This document shows, one piece after another, positions 9,274 through 22,632 of a stretch of DNA of 64,000 nucleotides (the first letter of the stretch is position 1; each line of letters starts with the position of its first letter). The stretch lies in assembly GCA_027531395.1 (NCBI GenBank), contig JAPZRO010000004.1:496001-560000 (forward strand). Reading direction: 5' to 3'. The translations under genes and the position numbers were made by a program. The notes beneath the pieces are model-generated. The model ran no database searches. It saw only the letters and a list, made by a program, of their open reading frames with translations, and had not been told where the DNA came from. Origin of the DNA: Porphyrobacter sp. (lineage in GTDB: Bacteria > Pseudomonadota > Alphaproteobacteria > Sphingomonadales > Sphingomonadaceae).

Positions 9274-9914
9274 CCGGAGGGGGAGGGGCCGCCGTAGCTC
9301 GGCAGGCCCCATTCCCAGCGGATCGCTGCCGCGCGCAGCGTAAAGCCGCAGGCAAAGGCGAGGGCCCATGCGGCCTCGTCCGCCACGCCGAGCCATGGCG
9401 CGGCCACCATCCCGGCAACGCACAGCGCCGAAGTCAGCGCGGCCGGGGTGACATAGAGTTCGGGGCTCATGATGATCGAGGGGCGGCCCGCGACCACATC
9501 GCGGATGATCCCTCCGACACAGCCGGTGATCACGCCCATCAGTGCGGCCGGCACTGGCGGCACGCCATAAGCGAGCGCCTTGGCGCTGCCGAGCACGGCA
9601 TAGGCGGCGAGCCCTGCGCCGTCGGCATAGGCAAAGCCCTTGCCCTCCCACCACCTGACCGGCGTGAACCACGCGATCAGCGCCGTGCCGAGGCACACCG
9701 CCGCGACCCAGGGATCGTCGATCCAGAATACCGGCGCGCGGATCAGCAGATCGCGCACTGTCCCCCCACCTACGCCCGTCACCAGCGCGAAGAAGGCCAT
9801 CGTCACGAAGGTCTGCTTCAGCCGCGCCGCCAGCACCGCCCCCGACAGCGCAAACAGCGCGATGCCGGCGAGGTCGAGCAGGTCGAGGATCGGGGTGAGG
9901 ACGGTCGGGGTCAT
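9270..9914 (-). CDS. TRIC-like trimeric intracellular cation channel family protein
   Basis: A 214-residue integral membrane protein with about seven hydrophobic segments. The two-fold pattern GGGTVRDLL and GGIIRDVVAGRPSII is the hallmark of the YadS/UPF0126 family, whose bacterial members form TRIC-like potassium/cation channels. The start at 9914 overlaps the stop of the upstream PepSY gene by four bases (ATGA), so the two are probably translated together. The physiological role is not evident from context. Confidence 0.85.
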   Translation of the reverse strand: MTPTVLTPILDLLDLAGIALFALSGAVLAARLKQTFVTMAFFALVTGVGGGTVRDLLIRAPVFWIDDPWVAAVCLGTALIAWFTPVRWWEGKGFAYADGAGLAAYAVLGSAKALAYGVPPVPAALMGVITGCVGGIIRDVVAGRPSIIMSPELYVTPAALTSALCVAGMVAAPWLGVADEAAWALAFACGFTLRAAAIRWEWGLPSYGGPSPSG

Positions 9915-10606
9915 GCGGCGGGCGCGGTCACCCGCGCCTTGCGGCGGCGGAACATCAGCACGCAGCCGATCAGCGCTCCGGCGAGCGAGATCGCGGCGAA
10001 CAGGATCAGTACCGGATGGCTGGTGTCCTCGCGCTCGGAGAGGTCCATGATGTGCAGGCCCCAGGCGAAGTCGAAGGCGCGCCACCAGCGGGTGCGCACC
10101 GCCTCGATATTGCCGGTGTCACGCCCGACATAGACATTGGTGCCGTCTTCCAGCGCGACCTGCCACACCGCCAGCGGGCGGCGGAAATCGAACGGGGTCT
10201 TGTCGGCCGGGAACAGCGTCACGCGCTCGACCTTGTCGCCGCCCATGATGCGGCCTGCCACCAGCGCGCGGGCGGCGGCGGCATCGAGCGCGGGCAGGGG
10301 CGCTCCGGTAGCGAAGTCGACCCGCCGCACGCTGCCGTCGAGCCCGGTCAGCACCGCGACCGCGCGGCCGTCCTGCATGGTGACGTGCATCTCGGCGAGG
10401 TTAGCCTCGGCGCCTGCCAGCGCGCTGCCGGGGATCGCCAGCGCCTGCTGCGCCACTTCGCGCCGCAGATGATCGCCGCGCACCTGCTCGATCGGGCGCG
10501 AGACCATCAACAGGCCGGTCGCCAGCCACATGGCAATCGGCACGCCGACCAGCCAGCCGAGCCAGATGTGCCATTTTGCGAGGGTGCGCATTGTCAGTCG
10601 TGCCAT
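9911..10606 (-). CDS. PepSY-domain membrane protein
   Basis: About 231 residues with an N-terminal transmembrane helix (KWHIWLGWLVGVPIAMWLATGLLM-like), a long periplasmic region and a second helix near the C-terminus (ILFAAISLAGALIGCVLMF) before a basic end. The sequence NVYVGRDTGNIEAVRTRWWRAFDFAWGLHIMD is typical of the PepSY-associated TM family. Such proteins often accompany iron-siderophore reductases or inhibit proteases. ATGs at 10606 and 10591 are both possible and neither has a clear ribosome binding site. It sits 23 bases after the amidase stop. Confidence 0.75.
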   Translation of the reverse strand: MARLTMRTLAKWHIWLGWLVGVPIAMWLATGLLMVSRPIEQVRGDHLRREVAQQALAIPGSALAGAEANLAEMHVTMQDGRAVAVLTGLDGSVRRVDFATGAPLPALDAAAARALVAGRIMGGDKVERVTLFPADKTPFDFRRPLAVWQVALEDGTNVYVGRDTGNIEAVRTRWWRAFDFAWGLHIMDLSEREDTSHPVLILFAAISLAGALIGCVLMFRRRKARVTAPAA

Positions 10607-10629
10607 GCCGCGGCCATGGCGAGGAAGGC

Positions 10630-11988
10630 CTAGGAGTGCAACACCTGTCCGATCGCCTCGGCTGCGGCGATGCAGTCGAGATCGCTCCAGCGCGGGCCGA
10701 TCACCTGCATTCCGCAGGGCAGCTCGGCGCCGAGATAGGTGCCGCTGCCGATCGGCACGATGGTGGAGGGCAGGCCCGGGAAGGTCGCCATGCCCGACCA
10801 CACGAGCCCGCTGCCGCCCGGCTCCTCGGCGCCGTTGATGGTGATCGTGCTGCGGAACACCGCCTTGTCGGCGTGGGGCACGGCGAGCACCGGAGCGGGC
10901 GGGGCCAGCACGAAGTCGTATTCGGCGAACAGTGCCTCCCACTGGGCGATGCAGGTCGCCTGCGCGTTCATCAGCGCGAACCAGTCGGACGCGGTGGCGC
11001 GCTTGCCGTCGGGCGCGGGGGCGCCGCCCGACATGGTGATGTTCATCATCTTCAAATAGCTGCGATAATGCAGCGCCTGATCGGGCAGGAGGTCGCTCGC
11101 CCGGTCGATCTGCACCCCAGTGCGGGCGAGGGCTTCAAGCGCGGCCTCGGTCGGATCCAGCACGCTGGCATCGACCGGCGCACCGGGCAGCGTGGTGATC
11201 GCCAGCACGCGGCAGTCCTTGAGCGGCTTTGGCCGGCGACGCAGCGGGAACTCGGCCCCGACTTCGACCAGCGCGGCGAGGTCTGCGGCATTGCGCGCCA
11301 GCGGTCCGGCGATGCTCAGCGGCCCGTCGGCAGCGGCGACAAAGCCCTCGCGGCGGCTCATGCCGGGGAAGTCGTGGCCGGTCTTGGGGACGAGGCCCCA
11401 GGTGGTCTTGTGTCCCCATACCCCGCAGAAATGCGCCGGCACGCGCACCGATCCGCCGATGTCGGTGCCGTAGTCGCAGGCGACCATCCCGCTCGCCACG
11501 GCAGCCGCGCTGCCGCCCGACGAGCCGCCCGGCGAGCGTTCGGGGTTGTGCGGGTTCGCGGTGCGCCCATAGACCGGGTTGAAGCTCTGCCAGTCGGTAA
11601 GATCGACCGGCACGTTGGTCTTGCCGATGATGATGGCGCCCGCCGCCTTCAGCCGCCGCACCAGCAGCGCATCCTTCGGCGCGAGCTTGTCCCTGAATTG
11701 CGGGTGGCCCCAGGTGGTGGGCAGGCCGGCGACGTCGAAGCTTTCCTTGATCGTCATCGGCACGCCGTAGAGCGGCATGTCGTCGCGGGGGCCTGCCGCA
11801 TCGAGCGCCTTGGCCTCGGCATAGGCGGCCTCGAAATTGGGCACCGCAAGCGCATCGATGGCCGAATCCAACTTCTCGACCCGGGTGATCGCGGCATCGA
11901 CCGCTTCGGCAACGCTCATCTTGCCAGCGCGGATCGCCGCCGCTGTCGCCAGCGCGCCGGGTTTGTCGGTCAGTTGCGGATAGGCCAT
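10630..11988 (-). CDS. Amidase signature family hydrolase
   Basis: A 452-residue member of the amidase signature family, which uses a Ser-cisSer-Lys triad to cleave amide bonds. The lysine lies in the PMTIKESFD segment; the serine-rich core reads PGGSSGGSAAAVASGM, followed by the strand with GTDIGGSVRVPAHFCGVWGHK. This family includes aliphatic and aryl amidases and GatA; the absence of gatB/gatC nearby argues for a stand-alone amidase. The start at 11988 gives the expected N-terminus; an ATG at 12042 adds residues in a promoter-like stretch. Substrate unknown. Confidence 0.85.
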   Translation of the reverse strand: MAYPQLTDKPGALATAAAIRAGKMSVAEAVDAAITRVEKLDSAIDALAVPNFEAAYAEAKALDAAGPRDDMPLYGVPMTIKESFDVAGLPTTWGHPQFRDKLAPKDALLVRRLKAAGAIIIGKTNVPVDLTDWQSFNPVYGRTANPHNPERSPGGSSGGSAAAVASGMVACDYGTDIGGSVRVPAHFCGVWGHKTTWGLVPKTGHDFPGMSRREGFVAAADGPLSIAGPLARNAADLAALVEVGAEFPLRRRPKPLKDCRVLAITTLPGAPVDASVLDPTEAALEALARTGVQIDRASDLLPDQALHYRSYLKMMNITMSGGAPAPDGKRATASDWFALMNAQATCIAQWEALFAEYDFVLAPPAPVLAVPHADKAVFRSTITINGAEEPGGSGLVWSGMATFPGLPSTIVPIGSGTYLGAELPCGMQVIGPRWSDLDCIAAAEAIGQVLHS

Positions 11989-12043
11989 GCGTGAATTCTC
12001 CCCTCGGCTCTGCGGTCTAGGCAAAGCGGAGGGGAGGGGCAAT

Positions 12044-13462
<1,419 letters not shown>

Positions 13463-13493
13463 GGTTCTTCTCTGAGAAGAGGGGAAGGCAGAC

Positions 13494-14732
13494 TTAGAGG
13501 TCGATCAGCATCCGGGTGGGATCCTCGATCGCTTCCTTGATGATCTTGAGCGCCGTCACCGCCTCGCGCCCGTCGATCAGGCGGTGGTCGTAGCTGAGGG
13601 CGAGATACATCATCGGGCGGATCACGATCTGGCCATTGCGGACCACCGGGCGGTCCTCGATGCGGTGGAGGCCCAGCACCGCCGACTGCGGCGGGTTGAT
13701 GATCGGGGTCGACATCAGCGAGCCGAACACGCCGCCGTTCGAGATGGTGAAGGTGCCGCCGGTCATGTCTTCCATGGTCAGCGTGCCCGCCTTCGCGCGC
13801 GCGCCGAAATCGGCGATGTCCTGCTCGATGCGGGCAAAGCCCTTCTTGTCGGCATCGCGGATCACGGGGACGACGAGGCCGTTGGGGGCCGAGACCGCCA
13901 CCGAGATATCGACATAGTCGTGATAGATGATCTCGTCGCCGTCGATATAGGCGTTCACCGCCGGCACGTCCTTCAGCGCAAGGCAGGCAGCCTTGGCGAA
14001 GAAGCCCATGAAGCCCAAGCGGATGTCGTGCTTCTTGGCGAACAGGTCCTTGTACTTGTCGCGCGCTTCGATCACGGCGCTCATGTCGACGTCGTTGAAG
14101 GTGGTGAGCATCGCCGCATTGTCCTGCGCCGCCTTGAGGCGCTTGGCGATGGTCTGGCGCATGCGGGTCATCTTGACGCGTTCGGAGCCGCGCGCGCCGC
14201 CGGTGTTGGCCGGGGCTGCGGCGGGAGCGGCGGCAGCCGGGGCAGGAGCCGGAGCCGCGCCGCCCTTGGCCTTGGCTTCGGCCGCCGCCAGCACGTCTTC
14301 CTTGGTAAGGCGGCCGTCCTTGCCGGTGCCCTTGATGGTCGAGGGATCGACCCCGTGTTCCAGCACCGCACGGCGCACCGCGGGCGACATGGTCTGGGCC
14401 GGGGTGAGCAGCTCTTCCGAGGCTGTCGGTGCGGGGGTTTCGGCCTTCGCGGCTGCGGGGGCAGCAGCAGCGGCAGGCGTCGCACCAGCACTCGCACCTG
14501 TCTCGATGATCGCGATCACCGCGCCCACCTCGACCGTGTCACCCACGGCAGCGAGGTGCTGCGACATCACGCCCGCGACCGGCGAGGGGACGTCGACCGC
14601 GACCTTGTCGGTCTCGAGGCTGCAGATCGGCTCGTCCGCCGCGACCGCTTCGCCCGGCTGCTTGAACCATTCGGCGATGGTGCCTTCGGTGACGGATTCG
14701 CCGAGGACGGGAACTTTGATTTCGGTAGCCAT
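13494..14732 (-). CDS. sucB: 2-oxoglutarate dehydrogenase E2, dihydrolipoyl succinyltransferase
   Basis: The core of the 2-oxoglutarate dehydrogenase complex; it transfers the succinyl group from lipoamide to CoA. The N-terminal lipoyl domain has the lipoylated lysine in [10 protein letters not shown] Pro/Ala linker is followed by a peripheral-subunit-binding domain ([26 protein letters not shown]), a second Ala/Pro linker and the catalytic domain ending in [13 protein letters not shown], which carries the HxxxDG active site. The length of 412 residues is normal. It lies between sucA and lpd. Confidence 0.96.
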   Translation of the reverse strand: MATEIKVPVLGESVTEGTIAEWFKQPGEAVAADEPICSLETDKVAVDVPSPVAGVMSQHLAAVGDTVEVGAVIAIIETGASAGATPAAAAAPAAAKAETPAPTASEELLTPAQTMSPAVRRAVLEHGVDPSTIKGTGKDGRLTKEDVLAAAEAKAKGGAAPAPAPAAAAPAAAPANTGGARGSERVKMTRMRQTIAKRLKAAQDNAAMLTTFNDVDMSAVIEARDKYKDLFAKKHDIRLGFMGFFAKAACLALKDVPAVNAYIDGDEIIYHDYVDISVAVSAPNGLVVPVIRDADKKGFARIEQDIADFGARAKAGTLTMEDMTGGTFTISNGGVFGSLMSTPIINPPQSAVLGLHRIEDRPVVRNGQIVIRPMMYLALSYDHRLIDGREAVTALKIIKEAIEDPTRMLIDL

Positions 14733-14784
14733 TGGAATGGGTTCCTGCGTAATTCTGTGTGTCTGTGTAAAGTGTGGCGAGCCG

Positions 14785-17580
14785 TTACAGCCCCAGCGCG
14801 GCAGCGATCAGCGCTTCCTGCTGGGCCTTGTGGCGGCTGGCGAGACCGGTCGCGGGCGAGGCGGCGGCGTCGCGGCCGGCGTAGCGCGGGCGCATCCCGG
14901 CGTGGCCAGCAGCGGTCAGCGCATCCTCGATCCGCTCGTTGACGAAGAACCACGCGCCGTTGTTGCGCGGCTCTTCCTGGCACCACACCACTTCCTGAAG
15001 GTTGGTCATGCGCTTGAGGCGCACGGCCAGCGGATCGCCGGGGAAGGGGAAGAGCTGTTCGATACGGACGATCGAGACATCCTCGATCCCGGCTGCATCG
15101 CGCGCCTCGATCAGGTCGTAGGCGACCTTGCCCGAGCACAGCACCAGACGCTTCACCTTATCGTCGGCAATGTCCTTGGTGTCGGACATGATGCGGCGGA
15201 ACTGCCGGTCACCGAGGAAGTCGGCCTTGCTGCTCTTGGCGAGCGGATGGCGCAGCAGCGACTTGGGGCTCATGATGACGAGCGGCTTGCGGAAGCTGCG
15301 GAGCATCTGGCGGCGCAGCAGGTGGAAGTAGTTGGCCGGCACGGTGACGTTGCACACGCACATGTTGTCGTCGGCGCACAGCTGGAGGAAGCGCTCGAGG
15401 CGCGCGGAGGAGTGCTCCGGCCCCTGGCCTTCATAGCCGTGCGGCAGCAGCATCACGAGGCCGTTGGCGCGCAGCCACTTGCTCTCGCCGCTGGCGATGT
15501 ACTGATCGATCATGATCTGCGCGCCGTTGGCGAAATCGCCGAACTGCGCCTCCCACAGCACAAGACTCTTGGGATCGGCCATCGCAAAGCCGTATTCGAA
15601 GCCGAGCACGCCATATTCCGACAGGGTGGAATCGTGCACTTCAAACTTGCCGTGAGGCAGGGTCGAGAGCGGCACGTATTTGCGTTCCGACTTCTGGTCG
15701 ACCCATACCGCATGGCGCTGCGAGAAGGTGCCGCGGCCCGAGTCCTGACCCGAGAGGCGCACGCCATAGCCTTCCATCACGAGGCTGCCGAAGGCCAGCG
15801 CCTCGGCGGTGGCCCAGTCGAAGCCCTCGCCGGTGGCGAACATCTCGCGCTTGGCAGAAAGCACGCGGTCGAGCGTCTTGTGGATGTCGAGATCGGCGGG
15901 GACTTCGGTCAGCACCCGGCCCAATGCGTCAAAGGTCTTGGGCTCGATCGCGGTCTCGACGCTGCGGCGCGCGGTTTCCGGATCGGCGGGCTTGTTGAGC
16001 CCGGCCCAGCGGCCGCCGAACCAGTCGGCCTCGTTGGGCTTGTAGCTCTTGCCCGCTTCGAATTCCTCTTCGAGCAGCGCGGTGAAATCGGCGGCGATCT
16101 TCTCGCGGGTGCCCGGTTCGACCACGCCTTCGCGCACCAGCCGCGCCTCATAGGAGACGCTGACCTTGGGATGCGCGCGGATCTTGTCGTACATCACCGG
16201 CTGGGTGAACTTGGGCTCGTCACCTTCGTTGTGGCCGAAGCGGCGATAGCACCACATGTCGATCACGACGTCGCGGTGGAAGGTCTGGCGGTATTCGACC
16301 GCGAGCTTGCACGCGAAGGTCACGGCTTCCGGATCGTCGCCGTTGACGTGGAGGATCGGCGCCATCACGCCCTTGGCCACATCGCTCGGATAGGGCGAGG
16401 AGCGGGCAAATTTCGGCGAGGTGGTGAAGCCGATCTGGTTGTTGATGATGAAGTGGACGCAGCCGCCGGTGTCGTAGCCCGGCACGCCCGAGAGCGAGAG
16501 GCTCTCCCACACCACGCCCTGACCCGCAAAGGCAGCATCGCCGTGGATCAGCACGGGCAGCACCTGATCCTTCTTCTTCAGGTCGTCGCGGATCGCCTGC
16601 TGGGCGCGGGTCTTGCCGAGCACAACCGGGTTCACGGTCTCGAGGTGCGAGGGGTTGGGCACAAGGCTCATGTGCACCGAAATCCCGTCGAACTCGCGGT
16701 CGGTCGAGGTGCCGAGGTGATACTTCACGTCGCCCGATCCGCCGACATCATCGGGGTTGGCCGAGCCGCCCGAGAATTCGTGGAAGATCACGCGGTAGGG
16801 CTTGGCCATCACGTTGGCGAGCACGTTGAGGCGGCCGCGGTGGGCCATGCCGTAGATGATCTCGCGCACGCCCGCGCTGCCGCCGTGCTTGATTACAGCT
16901 TCCAGCGCCGGGATCATCGACTCGCCGCCATCAAGCCCGAAGCGCTTGGTGCCGACATATTTCTTGGCGAGGAATTCCTCGTAGCCTTCGCCGCGCAGCA
17001 CTGCGGCGAGGATCGCCTTCTTGCCTTCGGGCGTGAACTGGATCAGCTCGCCGGGCTTTTCGAACCTGTCCTGAAGGAAGCGGCGTTCCTCGGTGGCGGC
17101 AATGTGCATGTATTCGAGGCCGACCTTGCCGCAGTAGACTTCGCGCAGGCGCTGGTGGAGCTTGCCGACCGTGGTCCATTCCATGCCCAGCACGCCGCCG
17201 ACATAGACGTCCTCGTTCTCCTTGCCCGCAAGGCCGTGCCACTCGAGCGTCAGGTCAGCCGGGCCTTCGCGGTTCGACAGACCGAGCGGATCGAGATCGG
17301 CCGCCATGTGGCCGCGCACACGGTAGAGGCGCACCAGCGTCATCGCCGCGATCGAGAGCTTGGCGGCCTTTTCGATCGCCGCCGGATCAGCCGCCTTGCC
17401 GGCATCCTTCGCCGCCTTGGCGATGGCGAGCTTCATCTCGGTCGGGTCCATCGCGGCCACGAGGTCGGCGCCGCTGTCTGCCAGCGTGTCGAGCCAGCCG
17501 CGCTTGGCCCACGAAGGGCCGGGCTGCGGGCCTTCCTGATCGGTGAAGGCGGGGAGGAAGTTCTGCTGTTCGTTGCCCAT
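14785..17580 (-). CDS. sucA: 2-oxoglutarate dehydrogenase E1 component
   Basis: The thiamine-diphosphate enzyme that decarboxylates 2-oxoglutarate and passes the succinyl group to SucB. Its 931 residues fit the family. Landmarks are the N-terminal E2-interaction helix, [27 protein letters not shown], the ThDP/Mg site region ([20 protein letters not shown]) and [16 protein letters not shown], and the transketolase C-terminal part with [16 protein letters not shown]. It is transcribed with sucD upstream (89-base gap) and sucB downstream (52-base gap). Confidence 0.97.
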   Translation of the reverse strand: MGNEQQNFLPAFTDQEGPQPGPSWAKRGWLDTLADSGADLVAAMDPTEMKLAIAKAAKDAGKAADPAAIEKAAKLSIAAMTLVRLYRVRGHMAADLDPLGLSNREGPADLTLEWHGLAGKENEDVYVGGVLGMEWTTVGKLHQRLREVYCGKVGLEYMHIAATEERRFLQDRFEKPGELIQFTPEGKKAILAAVLRGEGYEEFLAKKYVGTKRFGLDGGESMIPALEAVIKHGGSAGVREIIYGMAHRGRLNVLANVMAKPYRVIFHEFSGGSANPDDVGGSGDVKYHLGTSTDREFDGISVHMSLVPNPSHLETVNPVVLGKTRAQQAIRDDLKKKDQVLPVLIHGDAAFAGQGVVWESLSLSGVPGYDTGGCVHFIINNQIGFTTSPKFARSSPYPSDVAKGVMAPILHVNGDDPEAVTFACKLAVEYRQTFHRDVVIDMWCYRRFGHNEGDEPKFTQPVMYDKIRAHPKVSVSYEARLVREGVVEPGTREKIAADFTALLEEEFEAGKSYKPNEADWFGGRWAGLNKPADPETARRSVETAIEPKTFDALGRVLTEVPADLDIHKTLDRVLSAKREMFATGEGFDWATAEALAFGSLVMEGYGVRLSGQDSGRGTFSQRHAVWVDQKSERKYVPLSTLPHGKFEVHDSTLSEYGVLGFEYGFAMADPKSLVLWEAQFGDFANGAQIMIDQYIASGESKWLRANGLVMLLPHGYEGQGPEHSSARLERFLQLCADDNMCVCNVTVPANYFHLLRRQMLRSFRKPLVIMSPKSLLRHPLAKSSKADFLGDRQFRRIMSDTKDIADDKVKRLVLCSGKVAYDLIEARDAAGIEDVSIVRIEQLFPFPGDPLAVRLKRMTNLQEVVWCQEEPRNNGAWFFVNERIEDALTAAGHAGMRPRYAGRDAAASPATGLASRHKAQQEALIAAALGL

Positions 17581-17669
17581 GGCGGGGACTCCCGGGGAGG
17601 AGAAACTGATAAGGAGGTAGTGCGGCCCCCTGCGTCACGCGTGCAGGGGGCCGGTATTCAAGACGTCGA

Positions 17670-18560
17670 TCAGGCGTTTTCTTTCAGCATCGCGGCCAGC
17701 GTTTCGCCGAGCAGCGAGGGCGAGGGCGAGACGCGGATGCCCGCATCTTCCATCGCCGCGATCTTGTCCTCGGCGCCGCCCTGGCCGCCCGAGACGATCG
17801 CGCCGGCGTGGCCCATGCGGCGGCCCGGAGGGGCGGTGCGACCAGCGATGAAGCCGACCATCGGCTTCGAACGGCCCTTGGCGCGCTCGGCCTTGATGAA
17901 GGCGGCGGCTTCTTCTTCGGCCGAGCCGCCGATTTCGCCGATCATGATGATGGACTCGGTCTCGGGGTCATCGAGGAACAGGTCGAGCACGTCGATGAAG
18001 TTGGTGCCGTTGACCGGGTCGCCGCCGATGCCGACCGCGGTGGTCTGGCCGAGGCCTGCCATGGTGGTCTGATGCACGGCCTCATAGGTGAGCGTGCCCG
18101 AGCGCGAGACGATGCCGACCGAGCCCTTCTTGAAGATGTTGGCCGGCATGATGCCGATCTTGCATTCGTTGGGGGTCAGCACGCCGGGGCAGTTGGGGCC
18201 GATGAGGCGCGACTTGGAGCCCGCGAGCGCACGCTTGGCGCGGACCATGTCGAGCACCGGAATGCCTTCGGTGATGCAGATGATCAGCTCGATCTCGGCA
18301 TCGATGGCCTCGCAGATCGCGTCAGCGGCGAACGGCGGGGGGACGTAAATGCACGAGGCGGTCGCGCCGGTCGCGGCCTTGGCTTCGCGCACGGTGTCGA
18401 ACTGCGGCAGGCCGATATGGGTGGTGCCGCCCTTGCCCGGGGTCACCCCCGCGACCATCTGCGTCCCGTAATCGAGCGCGGCCTGGGTGTGGAAGGTGCC
18501 GGTGTTGCCGGTCATGCCTTGGGTGATGACCTTGGTGTCTTTGTTTACGAGGATGGACAT
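17670..18560 (-). CDS. sucD: Succinyl-CoA synthetase subunit alpha
   Basis: The alpha subunit binds CoA and carries the phosphohistidine in the conversion of succinyl-CoA to succinate with nucleotide triphosphate formation. The CoA-binding Rossmann start ([20 protein letters not shown]), GPNCPGVL and the active-site histidine in [11 protein letters not shown] are present. It is 296 residues long with an SD-like GAGG before the ATG. The beta subunit gene sucC, which usually precedes sucD, is absent; a small membrane protein gene takes that place. Confidence 0.96.
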   Translation of the reverse strand: MSILVNKDTKVITQGMTGNTGTFHTQAALDYGTQMVAGVTPGKGGTTHIGLPQFDTVREAKAATGATASCIYVPPPFAADAICEAIDAEIELIICITEGIPVLDMVRAKRALAGSKSRLIGPNCPGVLTPNECKIGIMPANIFKKGSVGIVSRSGTLTYEAVHQTTMAGLGQTTAVGIGGDPVNGTNFIDVLDLFLDDPETESIIMIGEIGGSAEEEAAAFIKAERAKGRSKPMVGFIAGRTAPPGRRMGHAGAIVSGGQGGAEDKIAAMEDAGIRVSPSPSLLGETLAAMLKENA

Positions 18561-18569
18561 GAGAGACCT

Positions 18570-19993
<1,424 letters not shown>

Positions 19994-20048
19994 ATTAAAG
20001 CGATCGGGCCAGCGCATCAGGGAAACACCCTAGCGCAATCGCCGGCAA

Positions 20049-20384
20049 TCAGGCGGGGATCAGCTCCCTTTGTGCCGTAGCGGCAAGGCGGCGGTCGAAC
20101 ATCCCGGTGATCGCGATCCACTCGGCGGCGACCGGCGCATTGCCCTCGCGCCCTGCGCGCGCCGCCTCGGCATGGGCGACCCGCGCGGACTCGAGCCCGT
20201 GGCGCGCGAAGTGCCTGAGGGCTGCGACCAGAACCGGATCGAAGGCCCCCGCAGGCTCGCCGCTCGCGGCATCGTCATTGTCATTGGCCGCCATCACCTT
20301 GACCCGCGTCACCAGCCCCCGTCCGGCGGCGTGCCGCCCGGCGGTGCGGGCAGGGTCATGGGCGGGGGCGAGACGGATCGACAT
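20049..20384 (-). CDS. Hypothetical protein, small conserved-looking
   Basis: A 111-residue cytosolic protein without a signal peptide. After a basic N-terminal third it has an alpha-helical, alanine-rich part (FDPVLVAALRHFARHGLESARVAHAEAARAGRE) and an ending with TGMFDRRLAATAQREL. The second half reads like short sphingomonad proteins that I have seen only as hypotheticals. The ATG at 20384 has an AGGAA upstream; the ATG at 20432 is less likely. No function is suggested by the neighbours mdh and the cell-wall hydrolase. Confidence 0.6.
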   Translation of the reverse strand: MSIRLAPAHDPARTAGRHAAGRGLVTRVKVMAANDNDDAASGEPAGAFDPVLVAALRHFARHGLESARVAHAEAARAGREGNAPVAAEWIAITGMFDRRLAATAQRELIPA

Positions 20385-20535
20385 GAAGGCACATTCCTGC
20401 TGGGGCGGGGCGTCCGCCGCAGGGCGGCGCACCGTTCTGACTGTGGCAGCCGGTTAGCCGAAGGCGCCTGAACTCTTGGTGCCGAAACAGGGTTTCGGGC
20501 AGCTTAACCGTGATTTCGGGGTGTTGCCGGGCGGA

Positions 20536-21651
20536 CTATTCCGCCGGAGCGGGGCTTGGCGCAGTCTCGGGGCGGGCCTTCCACTGGCCTGCACGGGCAT
20601 ATTCGGCCTTCACCGTTCCCGCGCCGGTATAGGCTGCGTTGGGCACGGTTGCGGGCAGAGCAGGCGCAGCCGCGCTTGCAGCCTTGGTGCTGCTGCGGGG
20701 AGCGGCCGGAACGGGATCGAGATCATAGGCGATCACCGGACGCGGGGCCGAGGCCTCGACCCCAGGCAGCGCGGGCGTCGTCACCGCGCGTGCCGCAGGG
20801 CCATTCTCCAGCCCGGCATAGGCCATGGTAAAGGCGCTCTTCTCGCCCGCTCCGCCGCGCAGCCGGTAGAAGCGGTGCGCGCCGATCGTGCCGATGTGAT
20901 CGAGCGTGCCGGCCCAATAGGGATTGACCCAGAGCGTGTGGTAATGGGTCGCATGGCCGACGGGGGCATAGACGCTGCCCGACAGCGCCTCGCTCGCGAT
21001 CCGTTGCGCGCGCGCCCAGCTTGCGCCGGAGGGACGGCGGGCAAGGCTGCCGTCGCAGGTGAAGGTGAACTGGCAGCCGGTGCGCCGCTCCGAGCCCTGA
21101 TAGACCACGCCGCACACGGAATTCGGCCACGAAGGGTGCGCCACGCGGTTGAGCACCACCTGCGCCACCGCGCGCTGGCCGGCCTCGCTCTCGCTCGCGG
21201 CCTCGTACCAGATCGCCTGGGCGAGGCATTCCTGCGCGCGGGCATGGGTGAGGCCGACCCCGGCAGAGAAGAACGGCCGCGCCGGTGCGCCGACATCGAT
21301 CAGCGCGCCGAGCTCGCGCCCGTCCTCCGCGCCCACCGAGAGCGGATCGGCCTCGGGCAGAGCGACCAGCGCGGTGCCCGCAGGGTCGGCCATGTAGAAA
21401 TAGGCTGAGCCGGGAAAGCTCATCCCCGGCCGCTCGAACGGCAGCGCGGCTTCGGCGGCCTTGCGGGTGGCGAGCGCGGCGGTGCTTTCGGCGGCGGGGC
21501 CGGGCAGGGCCAGCAGGTTCCCCGGAGCGGCCAGCGCAGGCACGGCGATCGCGGCGGCCAGCACCGCGAGCCGCTTGCGCCACACGCCGCGCGCCGGGAG
21601 AATGGCGGCGAGCGAGGCGATCAACGCGGCGGGAGTGCGGGGCAGGGGCAT
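20536..21651 (-). CDS. Cell wall hydrolase, SleB/Hydrolase_2 family
   Basis: A 371-residue exported protein with an N-terminal hydrophobic segment (RLAVLAAAIAVPALA). The central domain matches the SleB-type hydrolase: CLAQAIWYEAASESEAGQRAVAQVVLNR-like sequence with the catalytic glutamate, then VCGVVYQGS, CQFTFTCDG, and the histidine-rich HATHYHTLWVNPYW. The C-terminal ~90 residues are Ala/Pro-rich. Such enzymes cleave peptidoglycan, in sporeformers as spore cortex-lytic enzymes and in alphaproteobacteria in general wall turnover. The gene is divergent from the BtuFCD-like operon. Confidence 0.88.
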   Translation of the reverse strand: MPLPRTPAALIASLAAILPARGVWRKRLAVLAAAIAVPALAAPGNLLALPGPAAESTAALATRKAAEAALPFERPGMSFPGSAYFYMADPAGTALVALPEADPLSVGAEDGRELGALIDVGAPARPFFSAGVGLTHARAQECLAQAIWYEAASESEAGQRAVAQVVLNRVAHPSWPNSVCGVVYQGSERRTGCQFTFTCDGSLARRPSGASWARAQRIASEALSGSVYAPVGHATHYHTLWVNPYWAGTLDHIGTIGAHRFYRLRGGAGEKSAFTMAYAGLENGPAARAVTTPALPGVEASAPRPVIAYDLDPVPAAPRSSTKAASAAAPALPATVPNAAYTGAGTVKAEYARAGQWKARPETAPSPAPAE

Positions 21652-21789
21652 GACGTCGCGCCCGCCCTAGCGCGCCTGCACGCCCGCGGCGAGCGCCCGC
21701 GCCGCCCGCGTCCCGATTGGGGACAGCGCCCAAGCAAGGTGTGACTGCCTTGCGTGAGGCCAGAGCCGGCCCTATCGCGGGCGCTGGAC

Positions 21790-22632
21790 ATGGCGCGGGA
21801 TCGGGACAGGCTTGGGGGACGTTGGGGCGCGCTGCCCTTGCTGGCGGGCGCGCTGCTTGCGGCCGGCTGCGCTCCGGCGGCTCCGGAGGGCGGGGTGGAA
21901 GGTCCGACGATCGTCAGCCTCAACCCCTGCCTCGATGCGATCCTCGTCGAGGTGGCGCGGCCCGGACAGGTGCTCGCCCTGTCGCACTACAGCCGCGATC
22001 CGGGCAGCAGCTCGATCCCCCGCGATGTCGCCGCGCGCTTTGCCGTCACCGGCGGCACGGCGGAGGAAGTGATTGCGCTCGCGCCCGATCTGGTGCTCGC
22101 CTCCAGCTTCCTGCCGCAGCCGACCCGCGCCGCGCTCGAACGCGCAGGGCTGCGGGTCGAGACCTTCGGCAGCCCCACCAGCCTTGCCGCCAGCACCGCA
22201 CAGGTGCGCGACGTGGCGCGGCTAGCTGGCGGGGTGGCCGAGGGCGAGGCGCTGGTGGCCGCGATGGAGCGCGCCGCTGCGCCCGTGCCGCCCGGCTATC
22301 CGGTCGACACTCTACTGTGGCAGCCGGGCGAGATCGTCGCGGGTGAGGCGACGCTGGTGGCCGAACTGCTGCGCGCCAAGGGCTTTGCCAGCCATGCCTC
22401 GGCGATGGGCCTCGGCCAGGCCGATTTCGTCGCGCTCGAGACCGTGCTCGCCCGCCCGCCCGAATTGCTCCTGGTCGCCGGCGACAGCGCCGGACAGCGC
22501 CATCCTTTGCTGGAGCAGTTGTCGGGCACGTGGGTCGAGCCGCTCGCGCCCAACCTGCTGTTCTGCGGCGGGCCGACCGTGATCGCGCTGGGCAACCGGC
22601 TCGATGGACTGCGGGCGGAACTGCGGCCGTGA
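21790..22632 (+). CDS. ABC transporter substrate-binding lipoprotein, BtuF-like
   Basis: A 280-residue predicted lipoprotein: basic start, hydrophobic core and lipobox LAAGC. The remainder is a periplasmic binding fold of the BtuF/FhuD class (TIVSLNPCLDAILVEV, EEVIALAPDLVLASS, a long central helix). I prefer the ATG at 21790 because it gives a compact lipoprotein signal; a GTG at 21754 is possible. It overlaps the permease gene by four bases. The ligand is probably a corrinoid, haem or ferric siderophore; no receptor gene or clear riboswitch is nearby to decide. Confidence 0.8.
   Translation: MARDRDRLGGRWGALPLLAGALLAAGCAPAAPEGGVEGPTIVSLNPCLDAILVEVARPGQVLALSHYSRDPGSSSIPRDVAARFAVTGGTAEEVIALAPDLVLASSFLPQPTRAALERAGLRVETFGSPTSLAASTAQVRDVARLAGGVAEGEALVAAMERAAAPVPPGYPVDTLLWQPGEIVAGEATLVAELLRAKGFASHASAMGLGQADFVALETVLARPPELLLVAGDSAGQRHPLLEQLSGTWVEPLAPNLLFCGGPTVIALGNRLDGLRAELRP

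Noticed and set aside
13993-18072. Open frame of 1359 codons on the plus strand
   Set aside because: It runs antisense to sucB, sucA and sucD and has no recognisable motifs. Long antisense frames are expected in high-GC coding sequence.
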